This document shows, one piece after another, positions 9,270 through 18,034 of a stretch of 64,000 nt of DNA. The notes under the pieces were generated by a model, which was not told where the DNA came from, ran no database searches, and was given only the letters and a program-made list of their open reading frames with translations. A program made the translations under genes and the position numbers. The DNA is from Aliiroseovarius sp. M344 (GTDB lineage Bacteria; Pseudomonadota; Alphaproteobacteria; Rhodobacterales; Rhodobacteraceae): contig NZ_CP081153.1 in the NCBI RefSeq assembly GCF_025140835.1, positions 3,146,814 to 3,210,813 of the forward strand, given 5' to 3'. Numbering within the stretch: position 1 is the stretch's first letter; each line of letters begins with the position of its first letter.

Positions 9270-10180
9270 TGGATTTGGGTGCGAAGCCAGACTGGATTGC
9301 AGTCGATTGGGGCACAACACATCTGCGGGTGTGGTTGATGTCGGCTGCAGGCAAGGTGCTCGAACGCCGCGAGAGTGACAAGGGCATGGGCGGTCTTGCC
9401 CGTGATGCTTTTGAACCAACGTTACACGCGCTGCTGCAGGACAAACTGACCGACACGCCGTTGCCCGTCTTGGTCTGCGGTATGGCCGGGTCACGTCAGG
9501 GTTGGGCGGAAGCCCCTTATGTTGCCGTGCCCTGTGCGCCGCCGGGGGTGGCGGACGCAACGCATCTTTCAGTTCCTGCCATGGAAGTTTTTATCCTTCC
9601 GGGCGTTAAGCAATCCAGCCCCGCTGACGTCATGCGCGGCGAAGAAACCCAGATCGCCGGCTTTCTGTCTGGTGAACCTGACTATGACGGCGTCCTGTGC
9701 CTGCCCGGCACACATAACAAATGGGTCCATATCAGTGCGGGTGAGATCGTCAGTTTCCGCACGTTCATGACAGGTGAATTATTCGATCTGATCAGCACGC
9801 GGTCGGTGCTGCGCCACTCGGTCAATACGGACGGGTGGGACCAAAGCGCCTTTGATGCTGCCCTTGCCGACACCATGTCGCGCCCGGCCGATCTTGCCGC
9901 AAAACTGTTTTCGCTGCGCGCCGAAGGCCTGCTTGAAAACCTTTCAGCCGAGGCCGCCCGAACACGGCTTTCTGCCCTTTTAATCGGCGCAGAACTTGCC
10001 GCCGCCAAACCCTACTGGTTGGGTCAGCAGGTGGTCATTCTAGGCGAAGATACCGTGGCGCGGGCTTATGAAACCGCGCTGGCTGCGCAGGGCGCGGCGG
10101 TGCGGGTGGTGGAAGCCGAGAACGCAACTTTGGCTGGCTTGGTAGCAGCCTATAACAGCTTGAAGAAAGCACTGGCATGA
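9266..10180 (+). CDS. dgoK: 2-dehydro-3-deoxygalactonokinase
   Basis: The protein is 304 aa. The N-terminal phosphate-binding motif AVDWGTTHLRVW (about 12-23) and the CLPGTHNKWV segment are typical of DgoK. It phosphorylates 2-keto-3-deoxygalactonate at C6 using ATP. Two adjacent ATGs (9266, 9269) both fit; the first overlaps the SDR stop by 4 bp. Its stop overlaps dgoA by 4 bp. The pairing with dgoA makes the identification firm. Confidence 0.92.
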   Translation: MMDLGAKPDWIAVDWGTTHLRVWLMSAAGKVLERRESDKGMGGLARDAFEPTLHALLQDKLTDTPLPVLVCGMAGSRQGWAEAPYVAVPCAPPGVADATHLSVPAMEVFILPGVKQSSPADVMRGEETQIAGFLSGEPDYDGVLCLPGTHNKWVHISAGEIVSFRTFMTGELFDLISTRSVLRHSVNTDGWDQSAFDAALADTMSRPADLAAKLFSLRAEGLLENLSAEAARTRLSALLIGAELAAAKPYWLGQQVVILGEDTVARAYETALAAQGAAVRVVEAENATLAGLVAAYNSLKKALA

Positions 10181-10782
10181 CGCGCGAAATCATCGCCATT
10201 CTACGTGGCATCCAACCCGACGAAGCCCTACCGATCGCTGATGCTTTGATCAACGCCGGCATCACCAAAATCGAGGTACCCCTAAACTCACCTGACCCCT
10301 TTGACAGCATCGAACGCATGGTCAAACACGCCGGCGACCGGGCCGAGATTGGCGCGGGAACGGTGCTGGATGTAACATCGGTCAAACGGTTGGCGTCGAT
10401 CGGAGCGGATATGGTGGTGTCGCCCGACGCCAATCCCGAGGTGATCGCCGCCACCAAGTCACACGGCATGTCTTCATACCCGGGCGTTCTGACCCCGACC
10501 GAAGCATTCTCTGCGCTGCGCGCCGGTGCTGATGGTCTGAAATTTTTCCCGGCGTTCAAGCTTGGCCTTGATGGCTTCAAAGCCATTCGCACAGTTTTGC
10601 CCGAGGGCACAAAATGCTATGCGGTCGGCGGTGTTGGTCCGGCTGATTTTGCTGATTGGCAGTCGGCTGGAATCGCCGGATTTGGTATGGGATCGAATAT
10701 CTATAAGCCGGGCAGTTCGGCTGACAACATCACCGATCTGGCCGCCGAGATCGTCATGGCCTATGACGCTGTTTTCTTATGA
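10177..10782 (+). CDS. dgoA: 2-dehydro-3-deoxy-6-phosphogalactonate aldolase
   Basis: A class I KDPG/KDPGal aldolase of 201 aa. The catalytic Glu33 (IEVPLNSP) and Schiff-base Lys122 (GLKFFPAF) are both present, as is the GAGTV strand. It splits KDPGal into pyruvate and glyceraldehyde 3-phosphate, the last step of the De Ley-Doudoroff route. Length matches family members such as E. coli DgoA. The next gene overlaps by 4 bp. Confidence 0.92.
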   Translation: MTREIIAILRGIQPDEALPIADALINAGITKIEVPLNSPDPFDSIERMVKHAGDRAEIGAGTVLDVTSVKRLASIGADMVVSPDANPEVIAATKSHGMSSYPGVLTPTEAFSALRAGADGLKFFPAFKLGLDGFKAIRTVLPEGTKCYAVGGVGPADFADWQSAGIAGFGMGSNIYKPGSSADNITDLAAEIVMAYDAVFL

Positions 10783-11624
10783 CCACGCGGATCTTTTCCG
10801 ACACGGTCTGCACGCTCGGTGAAGGTGCGTTCTGGCATCCCACCCGCGGTCAGTTCTTTTGGTTCGACATCCTTGGGAAACGTCTTCTCACGCGGGTTGA
10901 TGACGAAGAACAGCTCTGGACGTTTGACGAATGTGTTTCGGCGGCGGGCTGGGTCGATCATGACACCCTGATCATGGCCAGTGCCTCGGCGCTTTGGCAA
11001 TTCGACATCGAAACTGGAACGCGCAAGAAATTGGTGGACCTCGAGGCTGACAATCCAGTCACCCGTTCAAACGACGGGCGGGCAGACCCCAATGGGGGGT
11101 TCTGGATCGGCACAATGGGATACAATGCTGAACCTGGCGCAGGCGCGATCTACCGCTTCTATCGCGGCGAACTTCGGAAGCTTTTCGACAAGATCACCAT
11201 TTCAAACGCGATATGCTTCAGTCCCGACGGAAGCACTGCCTACTTTACCGACACCAAAGACGGCCGGGTACTGCAACAAACGCTGGACGCTGAAGGGTGG
11301 CCCAAAGGCGCACCCAAATTGTTCCTGGATTTGCGCGGTAAAAGTTTTGGCGCGGACGGTGCGGTTGTTGATCAGGATGGCAATTTCTGGAACGCCCAAT
11401 GGGGGGCCGCGCGGGTGGCCGGTTATTATCCAGACGGCCAATTGATCAGAACCCATTCTGTGCCGACGCTCCAAGCCTCGTGCCCTTGCTTTGGCGGCTC
11501 GGACCTGAGCACTCTTTTCGTGACCACGGCAGCAGATGGGCTGACCGGGGACGCCATGGCAGGTAAAACCTTCGCCATCGACACAACCGTAACTGGCCAA
11601 CCCGAGCACAGGGTGCTTCTCTGA
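10779..11624 (+). CDS. SMP-30/gluconolactonase-family lactonase (probable galactonolactonase)
   Basis: A 281-residue six-bladed propeller of the SMP-30/regucalcin family. Recognisable metal-site segments are LGEGAFWH (Glu15), RSNDGRADPNGGFW (Asn98) and ISNAICFSPDG (Asn143). It should hydrolyse galactono-lactone, made by the dehydrogenase, to galactonate in the cytoplasm, as no signal peptide is seen. It follows dgoA with a 4-bp overlap. Substrate is inferred from context. Confidence 0.87.
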   Translation: MTTRIFSDTVCTLGEGAFWHPTRGQFFWFDILGKRLLTRVDDEEQLWTFDECVSAAGWVDHDTLIMASASALWQFDIETGTRKKLVDLEADNPVTRSNDGRADPNGGFWIGTMGYNAEPGAGAIYRFYRGELRKLFDKITISNAICFSPDGSTAYFTDTKDGRVLQQTLDAEGWPKGAPKLFLDLRGKSFGADGAVVDQDGNFWNAQWGAARVAGYYPDGQLIRTHSVPTLQASCPCFGGSDLSTLFVTTAADGLTGDAMAGKTFAIDTTVTGQPEHRVLL

Positions 11625-11631
11625 GACTGAT

Positions 11632-13533
11632 ATGAAACGTACACTTGGCACCTGCTATTACCCGGAACACTGGCCAGAAGAGATGTGGGAAGACGACGCC
11701 CGACGCATGGCCGAGGCAGGTCTGACATGGGTGCGGATTGGCGAGTTTTCTTGGTCGAAGCTGGAACCAACGCCCGGTGATCTGCACTGGGACTGGCTGG
11801 ACCGCGCCATCGACGTGCTTGGCAATGCCGGGCTTCAGGTGGTTCTTGGCACGCCAACCGCGACGCCTCCGCGCTGGATGATCGACCGCCATCCCGACAT
11901 GTTGGCCGTCGATGCGGAAGGGCGCCCGCGAAAATTCGGGTCGCGTCGTCACTATTGCTTCAGCCATGCGGGGTATCGTGAAGAAAGCCGCCGCATCACC
12001 CGGTTGATGGCCGATCGGTATGGCAGAAATAAATTTGTCGGCGCGTGGCAGACCGACAATGAATATGGCTGTCATGATACGACCCTGTCGTACTCCGACG
12101 CGGCGCGGGCTGGTTTTCGCGATTGGCTTGCCCAGCGCTATCAATCGGTGGATGCGCTGAACCGGGCTTGGGGGAATGTTTTCTGGTCAATGGAATACGG
12201 CAAATTTGATGACGTTGATCTGCCCAACCTGACCGTCACCGAGCCCAACCCCGCCCATGCGCAAGACTTCCGCCGCTACAGTTCGGACATGGTGGTTTTG
12301 TTCAATCGGGTACAGGTCGATGAAATCAGGGCGCACTCAGATGCGCCGGTCTCCCACAACTACATGGGGCGGATCACGGATTTCGACCATTTCGCTGTTG
12401 GTGCGGATTTGGATATCGCCACATGGGACAGCTATCCGCTGGGGTTCTTGGAAGATCGCGTGGGTGCGGATGACGCCCACCAACGCGCCTATGCCCGCCA
12501 GGGAGATCCTGATTTTCAGGCGTTTCATCACGACCTATACCGTGCTGTCGGGCGTGACCGCTGGTGGGTGATGGAACAGCAACCGGGACCGGTAAACTGG
12601 GCGCCCTACAACCCCGCGCCCTTGCCCGGTATGGTCCGTCTTTGGACGTGGGAGGCTTTCGCCCATGGCGCCGAAGCCGTGTGCTATTTCCGCTGGCGGC
12701 AAGCGCCGTTTGCACAAGAACAGATGCACGCGGGCATGTTGCGGCCAGATGGCAAAGACGCCCACGCCATGCACGAAGCGCGCGAAGTCCATCGCGAACT
12801 CGCGCACGCGCCCGAAGTTGCGCCAACACAAGCCCCTGTTGCGCTGGTCTTCGACTACGCCGCCGACTGGGCATGGGCCACCCAACCCCATGGCGCGGGA
12901 CTAAGCTATTTCGGGTTGGTCTTTGACCATTACAAGGCGCTCAGGCGTGCTGGCCTGTCAGTAGATATCGTGCCCGCGTCACGCACGGATTTCGCAGGCT
13001 ACAAGCTCGTGCTCGCACCGGGATTGATGCACCTTCCCAACGGTCTTCGCAGCGCCTTGGCACAAGCTAAGGGGCATGTGCTTTATGGTCCCCGCACCGG
13101 TGCCCGAGACAAGAATTTCGCGATCCCTTCGCCGCTGCCTCCGGCCATTGACGGGTTGGAGGTCACGGTCGCACGCGTTGAAAGCTTGCGACCGGACATG
13201 CCCGTCGACCTGAAGGGCGGCGGCGCAGCAACGGGGTATCTGGAAGAGCTGGAAACAGATGCGCCGGCCTTGCTGGCCACAAAAGAGGGGGCCGCCATTT
13301 TGGTGGGGGATCCTGCCCAAAGTTATTGCGCCGCGTGGCTTGATGCGGACGGGCTGGACCGACTTGTCGGCGCATTGGCAGGACTGAGCAACCTTGAAGT
13401 GCGGCAGATGCCCGAAGGTGTGCGCACCCGACGCACCGCGACCGAAGAATTCTGGTTCAATCACACAGTACACCCGGTCGAAACACCTGCAGGCAAATTG
13501 CCCCCGGCTGGTGTCCTACGGCGCACCTTGTGA
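11632..13533 (+). CDS. GH42 beta-galactosidase
   Basis: The product (633 aa) starts with the GH42 signature CYYPEHWPEE. The acid/base Glu144 lies in WQTDNEYG and the nucleophile Glu315 in WVMEQQPG. A trimerisation domain and a small C-terminal domain follow, matching normal GH42 size. It should hydrolyse beta-galactosides intracellularly, as there is no signal peptide. Having both a GH4 alpha- and a GH42 beta-galactosidase in one operon suggests use of mixed plant or algal galactosides. It starts 7 bp after the lactonase stop. Confidence 0.92.
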   Translation: MKRTLGTCYYPEHWPEEMWEDDARRMAEAGLTWVRIGEFSWSKLEPTPGDLHWDWLDRAIDVLGNAGLQVVLGTPTATPPRWMIDRHPDMLAVDAEGRPRKFGSRRHYCFSHAGYREESRRITRLMADRYGRNKFVGAWQTDNEYGCHDTTLSYSDAARAGFRDWLAQRYQSVDALNRAWGNVFWSMEYGKFDDVDLPNLTVTEPNPAHAQDFRRYSSDMVVLFNRVQVDEIRAHSDAPVSHNYMGRITDFDHFAVGADLDIATWDSYPLGFLEDRVGADDAHQRAYARQGDPDFQAFHHDLYRAVGRDRWWVMEQQPGPVNWAPYNPAPLPGMVRLWTWEAFAHGAEAVCYFRWRQAPFAQEQMHAGMLRPDGKDAHAMHEAREVHRELAHAPEVAPTQAPVALVFDYAADWAWATQPHGAGLSYFGLVFDHYKALRRAGLSVDIVPASRTDFAGYKLVLAPGLMHLPNGLRSALAQAKGHVLYGPRTGARDKNFAIPSPLPPAIDGLEVTVARVESLRPDMPVDLKGGGAATGYLEELETDAPALLATKEGAAILVGDPAQSYCAAWLDADGLDRLVGALAGLSNLEVRQMPEGVRTRRTATEEFWFNHTVHPVETPAGKLPPAGVLRRTL

Positions 13534-14507
13534 GCTGCCGCAAGGTGGCGACGCTGCCTGACGGAAGCCCACTGTATGCGATCACGTTGCGCTCGGACCA
13601 ATTGACAGCCACGGTCCTGAGCTTTGGCGCTGCCCTTCAGGACCTACGCCTTGAGGGTCATGCCAGCCCGCTGATACTGGGCTATCAAAACCCGCTCGAT
13701 TACCTAAAGAACCCATCCTATCTCGGCGTGATAGTTGGTCGTGTTGCCAATCGGATTTCTGGTGGGAAAATCTCGGTGAATGGCACTGTTCACGAGCTTG
13801 ATCAGAACGAAAACGGCACAACAACACTGCATGGCGGGCGGGACGGGAGCAGCCACCGAAACTGGGCCTTACTCGACCACGGCCCCACCCATGTGACGCT
13901 TGGTGATGTGCTGCCTGACGGACATATGGGGTTTCCGGGACGACTTGAACTGACCTCGACATACCGGCTGGAAGACGCGGCGCTTATCGTCGAACTGACG
14001 GGCAAAACAGACGCCCCGACAGTCTGCAACCCTGCGCCACATATCTATTTCAACCTCGACGGCGGCTCCGACCTCAAACATCACAGGATGCGTGTCGCAG
14101 CTTCTCGGGTTGTCCCAGTAAAGAATGGCCTGCCCACCGGTCCACCTGTACCAGCGGCGAATCTAAATCTCGATCTGAGAACAGAGCAGGCCATCCCACA
14201 AAAGCTAGATCACCATTTCTGTCTGTCAGAACAGGTCAGATCGCTGGGTTTTGCGGCCGAACTTTTGGCTCCGGGTTGTAGAATGGAAATCTTCACATCC
14301 GAGCCCGGCCTGCAAGTTTACGACGGATCCCATTTGAACATTCGCAACTTTGGATTGGAGGGTCGCAGATATAGCCCGCGCGCTGGCGTGGCACTTGAAC
14401 CCCACCGATGGATAGATGCGCCAAATCAGAGCTGGTCACAGCAGGTTGCGCTGGATCGCGACGCTGTGTTTCAAGCGAAGACACATTTCAAGTTCTGTCC
14501 AGCATAG
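13530..14507 (+). CDS. galM: Aldose 1-epimerase (mutarotase)
   Basis: This 325-residue GalM-family protein begins with GTG overlapping the GH42 stop (GTGA). Family features are LILGYQNPLDY, VGRVANRI, CNPAPHIYFNLDG with the catalytic His, and ALEPHRWIDAPNQ with the catalytic Glu. It interconverts alpha and beta galactose released by the two glycosidases, so that one anomer can enter the dehydrogenase. It is the last gene of the island; I saw no clear terminator in the 126 bp before the convergent CBS gene. Confidence 0.9.
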   Translation: MSCRKVATLPDGSPLYAITLRSDQLTATVLSFGAALQDLRLEGHASPLILGYQNPLDYLKNPSYLGVIVGRVANRISGGKISVNGTVHELDQNENGTTTLHGGRDGSSHRNWALLDHGPTHVTLGDVLPDGHMGFPGRLELTSTYRLEDAALIVELTGKTDAPTVCNPAPHIYFNLDGGSDLKHHRMRVAASRVVPVKNGLPTGPPVPAANLNLDLRTEQAIPQKLDHHFCLSEQVRSLGFAAELLAPGCRMEIFTSEPGLQVYDGSHLNIRNFGLEGRRYSPRAGVALEPHRWIDAPNQSWSQQVALDRDAVFQAKTHFKFCPA

Positions 14508-14633
14508 GCTTAGGCGAGCACTTCTAAAAAGATCTACACCGAGCCTACTGCTCTGTGCGAGTAGGACGCTCAGCACGCGCTTCAATTTGGACACCGCGCC
14601 GAAAAAGCGACTTAAGCGCTGCGACTTTCAAGT

Positions 14634-15026
14634 TCACCCGACGCGCAGCAAAAGCGAGAGAACATCGGACCGGCGCACCAGCCCGACAACCTTGGCCCCT
14701 TCCATGACCGGAAAGGCGCGGTGTGGGTGGGCCAAAAACATCTCAGCGATGCGGATCACGTCATCGCTGACATCTACGCTGACGACTTCGCGTGACATCT
14801 GGTCGGCCACCTGTCCCGTCCATTCCTGATGGTAACTTGCGTGCAAGGCAGGGCGAAAGCAGTCCTTCTGAGTCAATACTCCCACCAGCTCGCCGTCTTC
14901 GCCAATAACAGGAGCAACCGAAGCCTCCGCGTCGAGAAGAATTGCGATCGCGCGGCGGATGGGTGTGTCAGGCGCAAGGGTCGGGATGTCGCGACACATG
15001 ATAGATGCAACCCGGTGCTCGCTCAT
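14634..15026 (-). CDS. CBS-domain protein in the nqr operon
   Basis: A small soluble protein of 130 aa made of two CBS motifs (about 1-60 and 68-125; AILLDAEASVAPVIGEDGELVGVLTQKD and the partner AFPVMEGAKVVGLVRRSD). CBS pairs bind adenine nucleotides and act as energy sensors. The chosen ATG has GGAGG upstream and overlaps the nqrM stop by 3 bp, so it is the last gene of the nqr operon. A role in adjusting the complex or its assembly to adenylate state is inference; the family itself is functionally broad. Confidence 0.8.
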   Translation of the reverse strand: MSEHRVASIMCRDIPTLAPDTPIRRAIAILLDAEASVAPVIGEDGELVGVLTQKDCFRPALHASYHQEWTGQVADQMSREVVSVDVSDDVIRIAEMFLAHPHRAFPVMEGAKVVGLVRRSDVLSLLLRVG

Positions 15027-15202
15027 TGTCCCGCCTCCGCAGCTTCCGCGTGGCGACGCAAAGGACAATCCGCACAGCGTCCTTCGCGCAAACCAGCCGC
15101 CGCCCCACAGCTGGTGCGCACTGGTCCGCGCCCGAAAGTAAGACCCAGCCCAAGGCCGGCAGCAGCAAGAGTAAAGATGACAACGGCGATCAAGATTTCC
15201 AT
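15023..15202 (-). CDS. nqrM: NqrM, iron delivery / maturation factor of Na+-NQR (small protein)
   Basis: This is a 59-residue gene starting at the ATG at 15202. One N-terminal membrane helix (about 3-23, hydrophobic ILIAVVIFTLAAAG) is followed by a Cys-bearing tail with Cys32 (RTSCG), Cys43 and Cys46 (CADC). That layout is the one known for NqrM (DUF539), which is needed to build the Fe centre between NqrD and NqrE. Its place directly after apbE in the nqr operon agrees. It has three Cys in the tail, and the tail is shorter than in Vibrio homologues. Confidence 0.8.
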   Translation of the reverse strand: MEILIAVVIFTLAAAGLGLGLTFGRGPVRTSCGAAAGLREGRCADCPLRRHAEAAEAGQ

Positions 15203-15218
15203 GACAAGTGACCTTTGC

Positions 15219-16196
15219 TTAAAGAATCATCGTTTCGATCAAGCCGGTTTTGACCGACCGGAAGCTTGTTCCATTACGCACCAGGAAAAGTGCAGAAACG
15301 CCGTGCTTGTGCGCAAGTGCGCGACCTTTCGCCAAGCCTGCCGCAAAAAGCGCTGTTGCCCAGCCATCGGCGGTCATCGCATCATTGCCCATAACTGTAA
15401 CCGACAACAGCCCCTCATCGGCGGGCGCGCCCGTTGCGGGGTTAATGATATGCCCATAGGTACGCTGTGCCAGTTCATAACTTTGCGAGCGAACCCCCGA
15501 CGTTGCCACCGCCCATTCGTCCGTCAGTAACAACGTGGCTGGAGCGGCTTGGTCAACCAATGGGTGCTGCACCCCGACGTGCCACGGTCGCCCAGACGGG
15601 TGTCGTCCCAGCGCCTTAAGCTCGCCGCCTAAATCGAACAAGACGTTGTCAAGGCCCGCATCCCTTATCAGACCGACGGCGCGGTCTAGCGCGCGGCCTT
15701 TGGCAATTCCGCATAAATCAAGCGTGAGATCGTCGCGCGTCTTACCGATACGGCCTGCACTCAGCGACAACCCGCGCCAATCCGGTGTGCGGCCTCCTTC
15801 AATTGGGCCAAATCCCCACTGTGAAACCAAGGGGCCAACCGTAGGGTCAAACGCGCCTTTACTTGCCCTCGCAAGTTCCAGCGCTTTTTTTGTCAGATGG
15901 ATCAACTCGGGATCCGCTGGATACCAGCCCGCGATCATCTTATTGAACTGGCTGATCTCGCTGTCCTTGCGCCACGGAGACATCTGTCGGTCGATTGCCG
16001 TGAACAGCGCTTCGATGTCTGGTCGCATGTGTTCAAGGTCTGTGCGCGACTCACCGATCAACCGCCAAGTGGTGCCAAAGGCCGCCCCAGAAATACCTCC
16101 AAGGGCATCGGCATGCGCCGCCCGCGGCGACACAAGCGCTGCGCCGATCATGCCAAGGGCGTGCCGACGCGTGGGACGCAAGATGTGGTCGTTCAT
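15219..16196 (-). CDS. apbE: FAD:protein FMN transferase
   Basis: The protein is 325 aa, with a Tat-like N-terminus (TRRHALGMIGAALV) followed by the ApbE domain: FGTTWR, an SPWRKDSEISQFN segment, DLCGIAKGRALD, and a C-terminal HIINPATGAP then MTADGWATALF. It attaches FMN covalently to Thr in NqrB/NqrC on the periplasmic side. It lies 3 bp after nqrF in the nqr operon, the normal place. NqrC here has an intact target motif; NqrB apparently does not. Confidence 0.93.
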   Translation of the reverse strand: MNDHILRPTRRHALGMIGAALVSPRAAHADALGGISGAAFGTTWRLIGESRTDLEHMRPDIEALFTAIDRQMSPWRKDSEISQFNKMIAGWYPADPELIHLTKKALELARASKGAFDPTVGPLVSQWGFGPIEGGRTPDWRGLSLSAGRIGKTRDDLTLDLCGIAKGRALDRAVGLIRDAGLDNVLFDLGGELKALGRHPSGRPWHVGVQHPLVDQAAPATLLLTDEWAVATSGVRSQSYELAQRTYGHIINPATGAPADEGLLSVTVMGNDAMTADGWATALFAAGLAKGRALAHKHGVSALFLVRNGTSFRSVKTGLIETMIL

Positions 16197-16199
16197 GTC

Positions 16200-17423
16200 C
16201 TAGCCTCCAAAGTCATCAAAGAAAATCGAGCGTGGCTCAACACCCAATCGTTCCAGCGTGCCAAGCACAGCCGAAATCATCACTGGCGGACCGCACAGGT
16301 AATACTCGCAATCCTCGGGCGCGGTATGTGTGCTCATTTCCGCCCTGAGCATCTCATGAATGAAACCCGTCGCGCCGGTCCATCGATCACCGGGTGCCGG
16401 GTCGGACAAGGCTGGCGTCCAACTGAAGTTCGCGTGTTCCGCCGACAGCGCTTCGAACTCGTCTGAATAGAACAAATCGGCAGCGGTGCGCGCACCATAG
16501 AAATAGCGAATGCGTCGCGTTGTGCCGCGCCCGAGCTCTTGATGGATCATAGCGCGCAGCGGTGCCATTCCCACGCCGCCGCCGATGAAGACCATTTCGC
16601 GATTGGTGGGCTGAATGTGGAAGTCCCCGAACGGGCCGGACACATTGACGATATCGCCAAGTTTGAGCGAAAACAGCCATGACGACACGATGCCCGGCGG
16701 AACCTCTGCCTCGCGTCCGGCGGGTGGCACGGCAAGACGGATGTTGAAGACTGCGCGCCCCACATCCTCGGGTCGGCTGGCCAGTGAATAGGCGCGCGTG
16801 ACGTCCGCGTTGGAGGCAACTTTCAAGCTGCCCCAGCTGTTGATCTCCCATATCTCTTGAAATTGCGGCTCCAGATCCAACGTCGCGAAGTCAAGCTGAT
16901 AGGCCGGCGCGGTAATTTGCATGAAATCTCCAGCGCGAAAACTCGTCGGTTGATCGACGGGCAGGTCAAGCACGATTTCGCGAATGAGCGGAGCGAGCAT
17001 GCGGGTTGAGGCGACCGTGCAGGCCACACCGCGCCCGGCGCTTAAGATGTCGTCGGGCACGCTGACATCACAATCACCGCGCAATGTGGCTTGGCAGGCA
17101 AGACGCACATGGGCGCGCCTTTCTTTCGCAGACAGAACGCCGCGTTCTGTTGCTTGTGGCTCCCCGGCCCCGTCGCCTGTGACCGTCACACGACACAGGC
17201 CGCAGGTGCCAGATCCACCGCAGGCGGCAGGAATACGTATGTCCGCGTCGTGCAGAGCCCCCAAAAGTTTGCTCCCGCGCCGCGCCGCTATCTGCAGCGC
17301 GCCGTTCACGGTCACATTAAGATCCCCATGTGGAACCAACCTGCGCCGCGCGACCAGAAGACCGATCGCCAATGCGACCACAAGCGCGGAAATTATCATG
17401 CTGCCAAGGACGATTTCGTTCAT
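16200..17423 (-). CDS. nqrF: Na+-translocating NADH:quinone reductase subunit F
   Basis: The 407-residue NADH-oxidising subunit has an N-terminal membrane anchor (about 5-25). A 2Fe-2S ferredoxin domain follows with Cys68, Cys74, Cys77 and Cys110 (AACGGSGTCGLC). Next come an FAD domain with RAYSLASRPED and an NAD domain with GGGVGMAPLRAM. It feeds electrons from NADH into the complex at the cytoplasmic face. Its start overlaps the nqrE stop by 4 bp. Confidence 0.95.
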   Translation of the reverse strand: MNEIVLGSMIISALVVALAIGLLVARRRLVPHGDLNVTVNGALQIAARRGSKLLGALHDADIRIPAACGGSGTCGLCRVTVTGDGAGEPQATERGVLSAKERRAHVRLACQATLRGDCDVSVPDDILSAGRGVACTVASTRMLAPLIREIVLDLPVDQPTSFRAGDFMQITAPAYQLDFATLDLEPQFQEIWEINSWGSLKVASNADVTRAYSLASRPEDVGRAVFNIRLAVPPAGREAEVPPGIVSSWLFSLKLGDIVNVSGPFGDFHIQPTNREMVFIGGGVGMAPLRAMIHQELGRGTTRRIRYFYGARTAADLFYSDEFEALSAEHANFSWTPALSDPAPGDRWTGATGFIHEMLRAEMSTHTAPEDCEYYLCGPPVMISAVLGTLERLGVEPRSIFFDDFGG

Positions 17424-18034
17424 TGTGCTGCCGCCATTTGCGCAAATGAGGCAAAGCCCAGTGACATAAGTCCCGTCAGGATGAATGCGATCCCAAGCCC
17501 CCTTAGACCTGCAGGAAGGTCAGCATAAGAAAGGCGTGCGCGGATCGCGCTGAGCATGACCACGGCCACAGCAAATCCCACGCCGCTGCCCACGCCAAAG
17601 ATGGCGGACTCACCAAGCGTGTAATTGCGTTCGACCATGAAAAGGCTTCCAGCAAGGATCGCACATTGCACGGTCAAAAGCGGTAGAAAGACGCCGAAAG
17701 CAGCGTGAATTGCTGGAAAGAAGCGATCAAGTAGCATCTCCAATAGCTGCACGGTCGCCGCGATCACACCGATAAAGGCGATCAGCGCCAGATACGATAG
17801 ATCAAGGTCTGGTTGCCCCGCCCACCCCCAAGCGCCGGGGGCAAGAAGCCCGTTATAGATCAGGTGGTTCAAAGGCACCGTCACCCCCAAGACACCCGTC
17901 ATTGCAATGCCCAGACCGATCGCGCTTTCGGTGCGGCGCGACAGCGCAAGGAAGGTGCAAAGCCCCAAAAACAGCGTCAACGGCATGTTGTCGACAAACG
18001 CCGCAAACAGGAAAAAGGACCAAGCATCGTTCAT
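17420..18034 (-). CDS. nqrE: Na+-translocating NADH:quinone reductase subunit E
   Basis: An integral membrane protein of 204 aa with about six helices. Cys26 (GLCTF) and Cys124 (TVQCAIL) fall in the two half-helices that share the intramembrane Fe centre with NqrD. It is related to RnfA. The order and the 4-bp overlaps with nqrD and nqrF are those of a standard nqr operon. Confidence 0.95.
   Translation of the reverse strand: MNDAWSFFLFAAFVDNMPLTLFLGLCTFLALSRRTESAIGLGIAMTGVLGVTVPLNHLIYNGLLAPGAWGWAGQPDLDLSYLALIAFIGVIAATVQLLEMLLDRFFPAIHAAFGVFLPLLTVQCAILAGSLFMVERNYTLGESAIFGVGSGVGFAVAVVMLSAIRARLSYADLPAGLRGLGIAFILTGLMSLGFASFAQMAAAQ

Noticed and set aside
13530..13700. Possible fusion of the GH42 and mutarotase genes
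   Set aside because: The GH42 frame stops at 13533 and the mutarotase starts at an overlapping GTG in another frame; this is ordinary overlap, not a fusion.
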